Shown piece after piece: positions 30,946-42,500 of a DNA stretch of 64,000 bases. A program made the position numbers and the translations under genes. This DNA is from Steromphala cineraria (lineage: Eukaryota > Mollusca > Gastropoda > Trochida > Trochidae). The stretch spans positions 60,334,575-60,398,574 of the forward strand of contig OU744725.1 in NCBI GenBank assembly GCA_916613615.1. Direction: 5' to 3'. Every line of letters starts with the position of its first letter. Positions within the stretch are counted from its first letter, which is position 1. The notes under the pieces are model-generated. The model searched no databases, was not told the origin of the DNA, and worked only from the letters and a program-made list of their open reading frames with translations.

Positions 30946-32076
30946 AAGTTTGTTCACCTGCATGTTATCTTAGTGCAAATATCATGTAATTTGGTTTTCG
31001 TTTTGACGTTCATAAAATACCTCCAGGACCACTTACAGAAGATCATCAATTGCCCATGTGTAAAATATCCATTCCCAAACCATATTTGGGATCGTCTTGT
31101 CACTGTTGCTGAATGTCGATATTTGGCATGATTAAATAGACAGATGGGGTCATATTTGTGAAATTCAGATTTTCGTAAATTTCGATTAAAATCATACATG
31201 TAAACTTGGTAGGGGGAAAATCAGCACAGATACGTTACCTTAGCCCAAAAGAACACATATGGATAACATCTGCAGCTGTTTGTCACTTATGAAGGATTTT
31301 GTAGAGCAAAATAGAAATCAGTGTTTTCGAAATGTTTACCCCTGACAAATTTGTTGCAGCTATCTGCTAGGTATGACATACGAATATGTCAACGCAAACT
31401 GAATCTTAAAGATGCTGTATCATACTTGCAAGCGGTTCAGGATGAAACTTAGCTATTGAGAAATGAAATACATCACTTTGTAGAAAAATCTTTCGTCGAA
31501 ATTTTGATATCATATTTAGATTGTTTAATCAACAATAACATACTTATTTCGACGCTTCAAGCACAGTACCCCTCATAGAAAGGGCATGTCATTTAACGAA
31601 CCCGCTTTCGGTGACGTAATCATTATGCTTGTAGGATTTACACCGTGTCTCAACTACCGTAATTGCGTTCGATGGGTATCAACTTTGACAGCAACGACTA
31701 CCTAATTCGGAGAAAAAGAATATAAAATCTAGTTGAGCGCGACAAAAACGGTTTTCAAGCTTACATTTAGAAACCGGAAGTTGTGAAATGGCCACACTTC
31801 ATTCGCCCTTATGTCGACTGCCGTTTCGGTATTTTTTGGTAAATTATTTCCTATTTGATGAATTTTGGTCCGATTTTCGCAAGGTTGGTTGCAAAAAATT
31901 TCTAAAAATACAACGTATACATTAAAAATACTTTTTAAAATATTGCAAGTGTGATATAGCATCTTTAACTTATGCAGTGAAATTTTATCATTATCGGTTT
32001 CGTTTTCACAATATGTCTGAGAGACGTTGCAAATTACATGATATTTGCACTAGAATACGAAGGTAAGTGAACAAAC
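30946..32076. mobile_element. Non-autonomous DNA transposon, ~1.13 kb, with TIRs
   Basis: Both ends carry agtttgttcac and tagtgcaaatatcatgtaat in inverted orientation (30950-30995 and 32030-32076). The interior has only short non-homologous ORFs. A related end lies at about 40195-40240 and an internal fragment at 28786-29440, so this is a local family. Confidence 0.7.
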
Positions 32077-33000
32077 TTAAGATACGCATATACGCACACC
32101 TAATAAATGAAATGATATAGATAAAGGCACAGTAATTATCTTATATTCTTTAGACTCAATTTTAGTCTACGTGAGATGCGCCTCGGTTTGTGTTTTATGT
32201 AAACTTACACTTTAACTCTTTTTCGCACAAAAAAACCCATTAAACTATCTTCTAATTTCTTTACAAAAGTTTACAATATGTGTATGCAAATTCATTTTCT
32301 TGACGTGTACAGGTCATATCCGAGCAGCGAAAACCGCTGTACATGTTTTGATGTGATCGTTCAACTCAGTGAGTGACAAATGACGCGTTCGATTTTGCAT
32401 TATCATATTATTATCTAAAGCGTAAGGGCTGATGCTTTTCGGTATCGTAAAGTTGTTTTTATTTTGGTATTGCAGAGTACGATTTTAATATTAATCTTTC
32501 ACAATACTTTGAAAACAACGATTCTGAGAAAACATCAATCAATTGATTGATTACTTTTTGAAAGATTTTTTTAAAAAAGAGAAACTGTATCTTTTAAACC
32601 ACTTTTGTTTATTCGCTATATTAAGCTAGAAAACATTCTAGTAAACACAAAAATGAACGACGGCTGTAGTCTTTATTGGCTCATCTCAGCCAGTCGTATA
32701 TTTAAAATGACATATGATACATTAACTAGTTATAATTGGTTATAAACTATTAGTTTTGAGTTAGATAAAACGAATTTTCATTGCTTTTATTATTACCCTT
32801 ATTAAAATCAATCATATATAATAAATGACGGCTAGTCATATTTATATATTCCTCTTTGGAGTTATGCCCCTTGCCGATCCATTTTTCACATCTTTAACTT
32901 AAAGCATCAGAAAAGGTTTGTTTTTGAATCTTGAAAAACATATGGGGAAGGCTACCGGAAAAGGGACTAGAGAGTCGGTATTGAGTTGAGCACAGTTTCA
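32077..33000. other. Intergenic, nothing recognised
   Basis: AT-rich, no ORF with a motif, no repeat identified. Confidence 0.5.
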
Positions 33001-33366
33001 TTAAGGGGCAGTAGCACGTTTTTTGACAATTTTATATTTTAAATATTTCACTGATAATTGAACGTTAATGTTAAATTTAATATTTTGATAGTGTCAAAAA
33101 TTTAATTACACAAACCAATCGGCCATAGTCAGAGAACAAATTATAAAGATTTAAATAAATTTCATTGGCAGTCATTTTTGTGTGAACACCTTTAATTCAT
33201 TTTGTGTAAGAAAAATAAAATCGCATGGCTAAACTATACATTATATATTTTATTTATTACTGCTTCATTCAGTTTAAAACATTGTTTTTTTCATTTGGAA
33301 ACAATTATTTTAAATTTCCTGACATCACCTTATATTTCCTCTAAAAACGTGCTACTGCCCCTTTAA
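33001..33366 (+). mobile_element. MITE-A copy 1 of an abutting pair
   Basis: Full-length ~365 bp, from ttaaggggcagtagcacg to cgtgctactgcccctttaa. The interior carries the landmarks acacctttaattcatttt and cctgacatcacctta. No coding. Confidence 0.85.
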
Positions 33367-33726
33367 AGGGGCAGTAGCACGTTTTTTGACAATTTTATTT
33401 TTTCAATTTTTCACTGATAATTGTAAGTTATTGCTAAATGTATTACTTTGATAGTGTCAAAACTCTCATTACACAAACCAATTATCCATAGTCAGAGAAC
33501 AAATTATAAAGATTCACATAAAATCCATTGGCAGCCATTTTTGTGTGAACACCTTTAATTCATTTTGTGTAAGAAAAGGAATCTCATGGTTTAACTTTAC
33601 ATTATATATTTGATTTATTACTGCTTCATTCAGTTTTAATACATTGTCTTTAAATTGGAACCATTTATTTTTATTTTCTTGACATCACCTTATATTCTCC
33701 CTAAAAACGTGCTAATGCCCCTTTAA
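33362..33726 (+). mobile_element. MITE-A copy 2 of an abutting pair
   Basis: Same orientation as copy 1 and joined through a shared ctttaaagg, so the second inserted into the terminal TTAA of the first, or the pair arose by duplication. About 85-90% similar to copy 1 by eye. Confidence 0.85.
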
Positions 33727-35109
33727 GAACAATGTCAAACCTTAAGAATGTAAAAATAATCACCAAGTTACCATATCATGTGTTTGTCAGAATTCGCCTC
33801 AAAAGGAGTCCAGGTATGTCAGTTTAAAACCAAATGTTTTTCCGTGTTGTCAAAATGCAGGTGCGTGCCTAACATGTAGTTTAACAGAGATAAATTAGGT
33901 TTGAATTTACATATCTTATTTTCACTTATACGAGTAAATGCTAGTCAGAACTGCAAACCTGAAATTGAAAAACAATCAATTCGAATCTGTTGGGAGAACA
34001 TATTTATTATTTTTACTGCTTTTTTTCGTACCTTTGTATAATAAGTTTAATATATACTAGTATTGAAATAAATGTTAACATACAAATCTGATAATTTGTG
34101 TTATTTAGTTATAAAAATATATATCTTCTATCTTGCATAAACAGAATTAAGTTAAAATGTTTATATTAGAAAAATTACAAATTAAAATGTTAAATATGCT
34201 ATAATCATTAAGCGACATAATATGCGATTATAAGCAATAAATGATATGAATATATTTAGATGATGATGATTCATGTACGCTTCTTTTGTACTTCGACGGA
34301 GATGTTCACATTAATTTTACATAATGAAGAATGGTTAATATTTTGGATTTTTAAAGTTTAACTGAGGAAAACATATCTTCTTAGGAACATTTTTAAAAAC
34401 AGGTATGGAGAGGACGTACTCAATAAAAAAAACTCACTATATTTCCTTTTGGGGTATCATACATGTACATGGTTATTCAACCAAAGGCCAAGTTTAGAGT
34501 TTGCGTACCAATATGAAAGTAACGACTTTTCCCTGGTTTCATGCGAACGAAGTGAGCAAAGGTTGGCAACGATTTTCTCTCGCCTGAAATCAAAATAATT
34601 TGGTGTGTCAAAACTTATTTCTCCAAAACTGTGATAGAGACATATTTGTCTTCTACATATTTTACTCTCTTAGTTAACACCTCAGAAATTTAATTAATTC
34701 AAGTAAAACATATTTAATTGAGCATTTTAATCGCTCAACACTGCCTCTCTAATCGTTCTTCGGGTCCATTACCCCAACAACCTTCCGGTTTGATGCAACA
34801 AAACGGTTACAACACGTAGTCAATTGTATCAAATTGACATGAGTGGCTAAATGGTATACATATTCAATATAATAGGACATAAGTATGAATAAAAACAATG
34901 AAAGATAACTTATGTATAAAACATTGTGGCAAGAAGACCAAAACTACCTTTAAATATAAACAATCCGTATAGAGAATCTGTTTTCTTACATTATATGTAT
35001 TTTGAAGAACTCTTTTAGGCCGTTTAGGTGTGGTTATCCGTTTTGGCATTTGTATGTGTATATGAAATGTCTGGTAACGATAAAGTTCATGTTTAGAACG
35101 TCTTTCTCT
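33727..35109. other. Intergenic, nothing recognised
   Basis: No motif-bearing ORF or clear repeat. Confidence 0.5.
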
Positions 35110-35330
35110 TCTTGGTTTCGTTTTCGCACTCGGTGGTTCAGTTTTCGCACTCAGTGGTTACGTTTTCGTTCCGTTTTCGCATTTAGTGGTTTCGTTTTTT
35201 TTTCACTCAGTGGTTTCGTTTTCGCACTCAGTGGTTCCGTTTTCGCACTCAGTGGTTCCGTTTTCGCCAGTAATAGTCGGTGCCGTTTTCGCCAGTTAAA
35301 GTCGGTGTCGTTTTCGCCAGTGTAATTTGT
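35110..35330 (+). repeat. ~21-bp minisatellite
   Basis: Units of the form cgttttcgcactcagtggtt, about nine, with variants (cgccagtaatagtcggtgc). The array stays open in one frame (35002-35325) but encodes only a low-complexity Phe/Arg/Ser peptide, so no gene is called. Confidence 0.75.
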
Positions 35331-35459
35331 TAAAGTTATTTGTTTTTCATGCAGCTCGACGATGAGAAACATATTAAATGGGATATACAGCATAAACAGT
35401 ACCTCTGACCATGTGGTACCTCACAGGGCTTCCTCCATTATTGATCAAGCATCATAAAA

Positions 35460-35590
35460 AGGATTGAAACACTTTGTGATGCTGTAGAATCACCTGTACC
35501 TGTGAATGGTGTTGTCTTCGGGCGTTTCAAAATAACACGCAGCTATCGCCAAGGTGACCCATTTGCCCCACTTTTATTCAAAACTTTTGA
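35460..35590 (+). pseudogene. Reverse-transcriptase fossil (non-LTR)
   Basis: Positions ~35508-35585 translate to NGVVFGRFKITRSYRQGDPF followed by APLLF, resembling the RT block F-x-I-x-R-G-x-R-Q-G-D-P-x-x-P-L-L-F. It is very short and isolated, a remnant only. Confidence 0.6.
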
Positions 35591-36388
35591 CAATTTTAAA
35601 AACTTAGATACATATACCAACGTTAAAAATCTCCTTAGTTCCTGACTTCCTATTGGCAATGTGATGTCACCATACAGACGGGTTTGGAGATGAACACGCC
35701 AAGAAGAGAAAGAAATATGGTCTCTTTAATGAATCCGCTTGCTTTCGACCACCGTCAACGCCGTTTCAACTGACAACGAATGTCATTGGTTGGAGCATCG
35801 ATCTGAAGACATACACCAGGAGATCTGAGTTTCTGGATAGATCAATTGACAGATACTTATGAAAAATCCAAATATATTTACCAAAAATGTTATAGCGTTG
35901 ACAACGTAGGATTCGCATGTTTCATTTTTTGTGGGTGTCGAGCATGGTGTCAGTGTGTCGTGATTAACGGGAACTTAATGAAAATTAACAGGCACAGGCA
36001 TTGCAACACTCAACCCACTGTAAGCAGATGTCATTTCATTATATTCTAAATAAAAGTGCATGTTAAGATCCGTCGATAAACAGGTTATTATATAAGAATT
36101 TCACAATTGAAAAATTTAATCTGTTAAACGATCTAAATTATATTTAAACGAATGACTAATATGGATGTCATTTAAATTCACAATTCATTGTATATCAAAT
36201 AATCTAATTATGACTATATTTTCAAAACATGTACACGACAGCTTTTCATGACTGATGATTGATACTATTAACAAGGGTGGTGTGCAACTGGGCGTGCATG
36301 TACATATAAATTATGCAATTTGAGTGGGCCATCGTACCATCGTACATGTACGTCTCTCCTCATCCACAGTCTATACAGCCAATAGCCC
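35591..36388. promoter_or_regulatory. Upstream region of the SLC22 gene
   Basis: No gene. This stretch must hold the promoter and 5' UTR of the transporter. A TATA-like 'catataaatt' occurs at 36302-36311, about 80 bp before the start codon. Transcription start unknown. Confidence 0.35.
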
Positions 36389-36534
36389 ATGATGAAGTTT
36401 GACGAACTGCTAGTGAAGACTGGAGAATTTGGGCCCTACCAGAGACGAGTTTACATCCTGATAGCTCTGACTGCAGTTCTGGCTGGGTACCAGGCCATGT
36501 CCCCGGTCTTCCTGCTGGAGATGAGCAGATATAG
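36389..36534 (+). CDS. SLC22 exon 1
   Basis: Residues 1-48 and two bases of codon 49. Encodes the cytoplasmic N terminus and first membrane helix. The donor atag|gtaggt is the first of roughly 80 tandem copies; reading past it meets a stop at once, so only this copy gives a full protein. Confidence 0.88.
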
Positions 36535-39500
36535 GTAGGTTCCCTGTCTTCCTGCTGGAGATGAGCAGATATAGGTAGGTTCCCCTGTCTTCCTGCTGGA
36601 GATGAGCAGATATAGGTAGGTTCCCCGGTCTTCCTGCTGGAGATGAGCAGATATAGGTAGGTTCCCCGGTCCTCCTGCTGGAGATGAGCAGATATAGGTA
36701 GGTTCCCCGGTCTTCCTGCTGGAGATGAGCAGATATAGGTAGGGTCCCCGGTCTTCCTGCTGGAGATGAGCAGATATAGGTAGGTTCCCCGGTCTTCCTG
36801 CTGGAGATGAGCAGATATAGGTAGGTTCCCCGGTCTTCCTGCTGGAGATGAGCAGATATAGGTAGGTTCCCCGGTCTTCCTGCAGGAGATGAGCAGTTAT
36901 AGGTAGGTTTCCCGGTCTTCCTGTTGGAGATGAGCAGATATAGGTAGGTTCCCCGGTCTTCCTGCTGGGGATGAGCAGATATAGGTAGGTTCCCCGGTCT
37001 TCCTGGAGATGAGCAGATATTGGTAGGTTCCCCTGTTTTCCTGCTGGAGATGAGCAGATATAGGTAGGTTCCCCGGTCTTCCTGCTGGAGATGAGCAGAT
37101 ATACGTAGGTTCCCCGGTCTTCCTGCTGGAGATGAGCAGATATAGGTAGGTTCCCCTGTCTTCCTGCTGGAGATGAGCAGATATAGGTAGGTTCCCCGGT
37201 CTTCCTGCTGGAGATGAGCAGATATAGGTAGGTTCCCCGGTCTTCCTGCTGGAGATGAGCAGATATAGGTAGGTTCCCCCGTCTTCCTGCTGGAGATGAG
37301 CAGATATAGGTAGGCTCCCCGGTCTTCCTGCTGGAGATGAGCAGATATAGGTAGGTTCCCAGGTCTTCCTGCTGGAGATGAGCAGATAGAGGTAGGTTCC
37401 CCGGTCCTCCTGCTGGAGATGAGCAGATATAGGTAGGTTCCCCGGTCCTCCTGCTGGGGATGAGCAGATATAGGTAGGTTCCCGGTCTTCCTGCTGGAGA
37501 TGAGCAGATATAGGTAGGTTCCCCGGTCCTCCTGCTGGAGATGAGCAGATATAGGTAGGTTCCCCGGTCCTCCTGCTGGGGATGAGCAGATATAGGTAGG
37601 TTCCCCGGTCCTCCTGCTGGGGATGAGCAGATATAGGTAGGTTCCCGGTCTTCCTGCTGGAGATGAGCAGATATAGGTAGGTTCCCCGGTCTTCCTGCTG
37701 GAGATGAGCAGATATAGGTAGGTTCCCCGGTCTTCCTGGAGATGAGCAGATATAGGTAGGTTCCCCGGTCTTCCTGGAGATGAGCAGATATAGGTAGGTT
37801 CCCCGGTCTTCCTGCAGGAGATGAGCAGATATAGGTAGGTTCCCGGTCTTCCTGCTGGAGATGAGCAGATATAGGTAGGTTCCCCGGTCCTCCTGCTGAA
37901 GATGAGCAGATATAGGTAGGTTCCCCGGTCTTCCTGCTGGAGATGAGCAGATATAGGTAGGTTCCCCGGTCTTCCTGCTGGAGATGAGCAGATATAGGTA
38001 GGTTCCCCGGTCCTCCTGCTTGGGATGAGCAGATATAGGTAGGTTCCCCGGTCTTCCTCGAGATGAGCAGATATAGGTAGGTTCCCCGGTCTTCCTGCTG
38101 GAGATGAGCAGATATAGGTAGGTTCCCCGGTCTTCCTGCTGGAGATGAGCAGATATAGGTAGGTTCCCGGTCTTCCTGCTGGAGATGAGCAGATATAGGT
38201 AGGTTCCCCGGTCTTCCTGCAGGAGATGAGCAGATATAGGTAGTTTCCCCGGTCTTCCTGCTGGAGATGAGCAGATATAGGTAGGTTCCCCTGTCTTCCT
38301 GCTGGAGATGAGCAGATATAGGTAGGTTCCCCGGTCTTCCTGCTGGAGATGAGCAGATATAGGTAGTTTCCCCCGTCTTCCTGCTGGAGATGAGCAGATA
38401 TAGGTAGGTTCCCCGGTCTTCCTGCTGGAGACGAGCAGATATAGGTAGGTTCCCCGGTCTTCCTGCTGGAGATGAGCAGATATAGGTAGGTTCCCCGGTC
38501 CTCCTGCTGGAGATGAGCAGATATAGGTAGGTTCCCCGGTCTTCCTGCAGGAGATGAGCAGATATAGGTAGTTTCCCCGGTCTTCCTGCTGGAGATGAGC
38601 AGATATAGGTAGGTTCCCCGGTCTTCCTGCTGGAGATGAGCAGATATAGGTAGGTTCCCCGGTCTTCCTGCTGGGGATGAGCAGATATAGGTAGGTTCCC
38701 CGGTCTTCCTGCTGGAAATGAGCAGATATAGGTAGGTTCCCCGGTCTTCCTGCTGGGGATGAGCAGATATAGGTAGGTTCCCCGGTCTTCCTGGAGATGA
38801 GCAGATATAGGTAGGTTCCCCGGTCCTCCTGCTGGAGATGAGCAGATATAGGTAGGTTCCCCGGTCTTCCTGCTGGAGATGAGCAGATATAGGTAGGTTC
38901 CCCGGTCTTCCTGCTGGAGATGAGCAGATATAGGTAGGTTCCCCGGTCTTCCTGCTGGAGATGAGCAGATATAGGTAGGTTCCCCGGTCCTCCTGCTGAA
39001 GATGAGCAGATATAGGTAGGTTCCCCGGTCCTCCTGCTGGAGATGAGCAGATATAGGTAGGTTCCCCGGTCTTCCTGGAGATGAGCAGATATAGGTAGGT
39101 TCCCCGGTCTTCCTGCTGGAGATGAGCAGATATAGGTAGGTTCCCCTGTCTTCCTGCTGAAGATGAGCAGATATAGGTAGGTTCCCCGGTCCTCCTGCTG
39201 GAGATGAGCAGATATAGGTAGGTTCCCCGGTCTTCCTGCTGGAGATAAGCAGATATAGGTAGGTTCCCCGGTCTTCCTGGCGATGAGCAGATATAGGTAG
39301 GTTCCCCGGTCTTCCTGCTGGAGATGAGCAGATATAGGTAGGTTCCCCGGTCTTCCTGCTGGAGATGAGCAGATATAGGTAGGTTCCCCTGTCTTCCTGC
39401 TGGAGATGAGCAGATATAGGTAGGTTCCCCGGTCTTCCTGCTGGAGATGAGCAGATATAGGTATGTTCCCCGGTCTTCCTGGAGATGAGCAGATATAGGT

Positions 39501-42500
39501 AGGTTCCCCGGTCTTCCTGCTGGAGATGAGCAGATATAGGTATGTTCCCCGGTCTTCCTGCTGGGGATGAGCAGATATAGGTAGGTTCCCCGGTCTTCCT
39601 GCTGGAGATGAGCAGATATAGGTAGGTTCCCGGGTCTTCCTGCTGGGGATGAGCAGATATAGGTAGGTTCCCCGGTCTTCCTGGAGATGAGCAGATATAG
39701 GTAGGTTCCCCGGTCTTCCTGCTGGAGATGAGCAGATATAGGTAGGTTCCCCGGTCTTCCTGCTGGAGATGAGCAGATATAGGTAGGTTCCCCGGTCTTC
39801 CTGCTGGAGATGAGCAGATATAGGTAGGTTCCCCGGTCTTCCTGCTGGAGATGAGCAGATATATTTAGGTTCCTTCAAAGATTCATCTTATCTTGCAATT
39901 AGAAGTAAGCTAAAGATGAACCAAGATGAAGCGTTTGCGCAATGATATGAAAGCTAAAGATGAACACATACAATAGGTTCTTTGAGCGATTCATATTATC
40001 TTTCAATAAGAAGTTAGCTAAAGATGAACACATACAGTAGGTTCCTCCAGAGATTCCACTGACCTAACAAAATGTTTAATCCAAGGACATTTTCACTATT
40101 TTGAATCTGTAAGCTAGCATGTCCATATTAAATAAATAGAAGTAATTTTCGAATCATCCTTATGAAGTGTTACTGTATAGCTTCGTCACTCATCTACCTG
40201 CGTATTCTAGTGCAAATATCATGTAATTTGCAATGTCTTCGAGATATCCAAGCATTGCGAAAACGAAACAGAAAAAGTTGAAATTTTACGACACAAGCTG
40301 ACATTCATATTGCGTTAACATATTCGTAGGTCATACCTAACAGTTAACCGTGACAGTTTTGGTAGGTCATTGAAATGACACGGGGTCGAATTTTCGAAAG
40401 CACTATTTTTTCTCTTCAGGGTACCATATGTGATCAACAACTTTAGATCTAAGTTACATTTGTTCCTTTTCACTTAGTCAATGTTATTGTGTTTATGTTT
40501 CTCTCAGAAAGACATTATGGAATATTTAAACCGAAATTTAAGAAAATCAGAAATTTAAAAACATGACTCCATTTTTAACCAGTGACCAAACGGCCCAAAA
40601 ATTAGGTTTGAGAATGTTTGTTTTTAGTAGTTCTGGAGTTATTCAAATGACGTCATCACGAAACCAAAATTACATGGCATTTGCCCTGCGATACACTAAC
40701 AAGTTAACAGACTTAAGGTAGGCAGCTAAATATTTTACATTCATTGTTGTTGTCCTTGCTAAAAAAATCAATTAATTTTGCCATGAAAAATAAGCTAGAT
40801 TAAGCTTCAGATGAACATAGACAGTGTTACATCAAATGGTTATTCGCGGTTAATTGACCTTGCAATTAAGTTTGTTCTGTGATTCAAATGATCTTGTAAT
40901 TAGAAATAAACTGCAGGTTAACAAATACAGTAGGTTCCTTCAGGGATTTATCTTACCTTACAATTAGAAGTAAGCTAAAGATGAACACATACTGTAGGTT
41001 CCTTCAGAGATTCATCTTACCTTACTATTAGAAGTAAGCTAAAGATGAACACATACAGTAGGTTCCTTCAGATATTCATCTTACCTTACAATTAGAAGTA
41101 AGCTAAAGATGAACACATACAGTAGGTTCCTTCAGAGATTCATCTTACCTTACAATTAGAAGTAAGCTAAAGATGAACACATACAGTAGGTTCCTTCAGA
41201 GATTCATCTTACCTTACAATTAGAAGTAAGCTAAAGATGAACACATACAGTAGGTTCCTTCAGATATTCATCTTACCTTACAATTAGAAGTAAGCTAAAG
41301 ATGAACACATACAGTAGGTTCCTTCAGAGATTCATCTTACCTTACAATTAGAAGTAAGCTAAAGATGAACACATACAGTAGGTTCCTTCAGAGATTCATC
41401 TTACCTTACAATTAGAAGTAAGCTAAAGATGAACACATACAGTAGGTTCCTTCAGAGATTCATCTTACCTTACAATTAGAAGTAAGCTAAAGATGAACAC
41501 ATACAGTAGGTTCCTTCAGTGGTTCATCCTACCTTACTATTAGAACTAAGCTAAAGTTGAACACATACAGTAGGTTCCTTCAGTGATTCTGTGGGTCTTG
41601 CAAATAAACAAATGAACTGGAGATGAAAACATACAGTAGGTCCCTTCGGAGGTTCAACTGAGATAGCAAATAGTATACCCTTTAGATGAACTGATACAGT
41701 TTGTTTTTCCTGAGATTGATTGGTCTCCCAGTTAGAAATAAGATGGGGATGGTAACATACAATAATGAGATTTAACTGATTTTGCAAAGCTGTTGAGAAA
41801 CACATACATCCTTCAGAGTTTCAATTGATCTTGCAATTTAAAATAAACTGGAGATGAACAGATTCAGTTATTCGAAAAAATTCGTTCAAAATGTGATTTC
41901 AAATTCCAAACGGAATTTTTCATAAATTATGCACGAACTACGATTGAATTTTTTTTTACCGATAGCAGTATGAATGATCACTGCAAATGTTTAACTTATG
42001 TCAAATTCAGTTGATCGTGCAAAATTGACGTTGATAAATGAACAGGTAACAAATTTACAGCTAGTAATACATATATGTTGTTTAACATATACACACCGTA
42101 CTTATCACGTTCGAAGCACTCATTGTTCCGGCAGTTTCCCTTCGCAAAAATATTTGCACCACAATCCATTAGAATTTTTTTTAGCAACTTAAAACGCTTA
42201 TCGCATGGAAAGGGTGGTTCATATCACATGCCTTTGCCTTGACTCGGTTGCCAAAATGACGATAAATTTTAGAACAACGTCCCTGATTGCGCAACTAACT
42301 TTGATTGTCTCCAATCAGGCATCTCCCATTCTACCCTACAAAGTGGGCGAATAAGATCAGAGGCTCGATCAACATTTCTTGTCTTGATCTGCCTCTGTGG
42401 GTAGAGAATGTTACCATGACTGTTAATGCAATTCCTGCATCTGTGTAAAATTGCATGATTGTGTCTTCACCCAGATGTAAGATCCCCTCCTACGAAAACG

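Noticed and set aside
35002..35325. 107-aa ORF with Phe/Arg repeats
   Set aside because: Minisatellite translation without homology.
36897..39878. 993-aa minus-strand open frame of repeated '[16 protein letters not shown]'-type peptide
   Set aside because: It is the antisense of the 41-bp minisatellite. The unit has no stop in any minus frame, and 3 x 41 bp cycles the frames. No non-repeat coding sequence attached.
36500..41600. CRISPR-like array
   Set aside because: Head-to-tail tandem units without unique spacers, in an animal genome.
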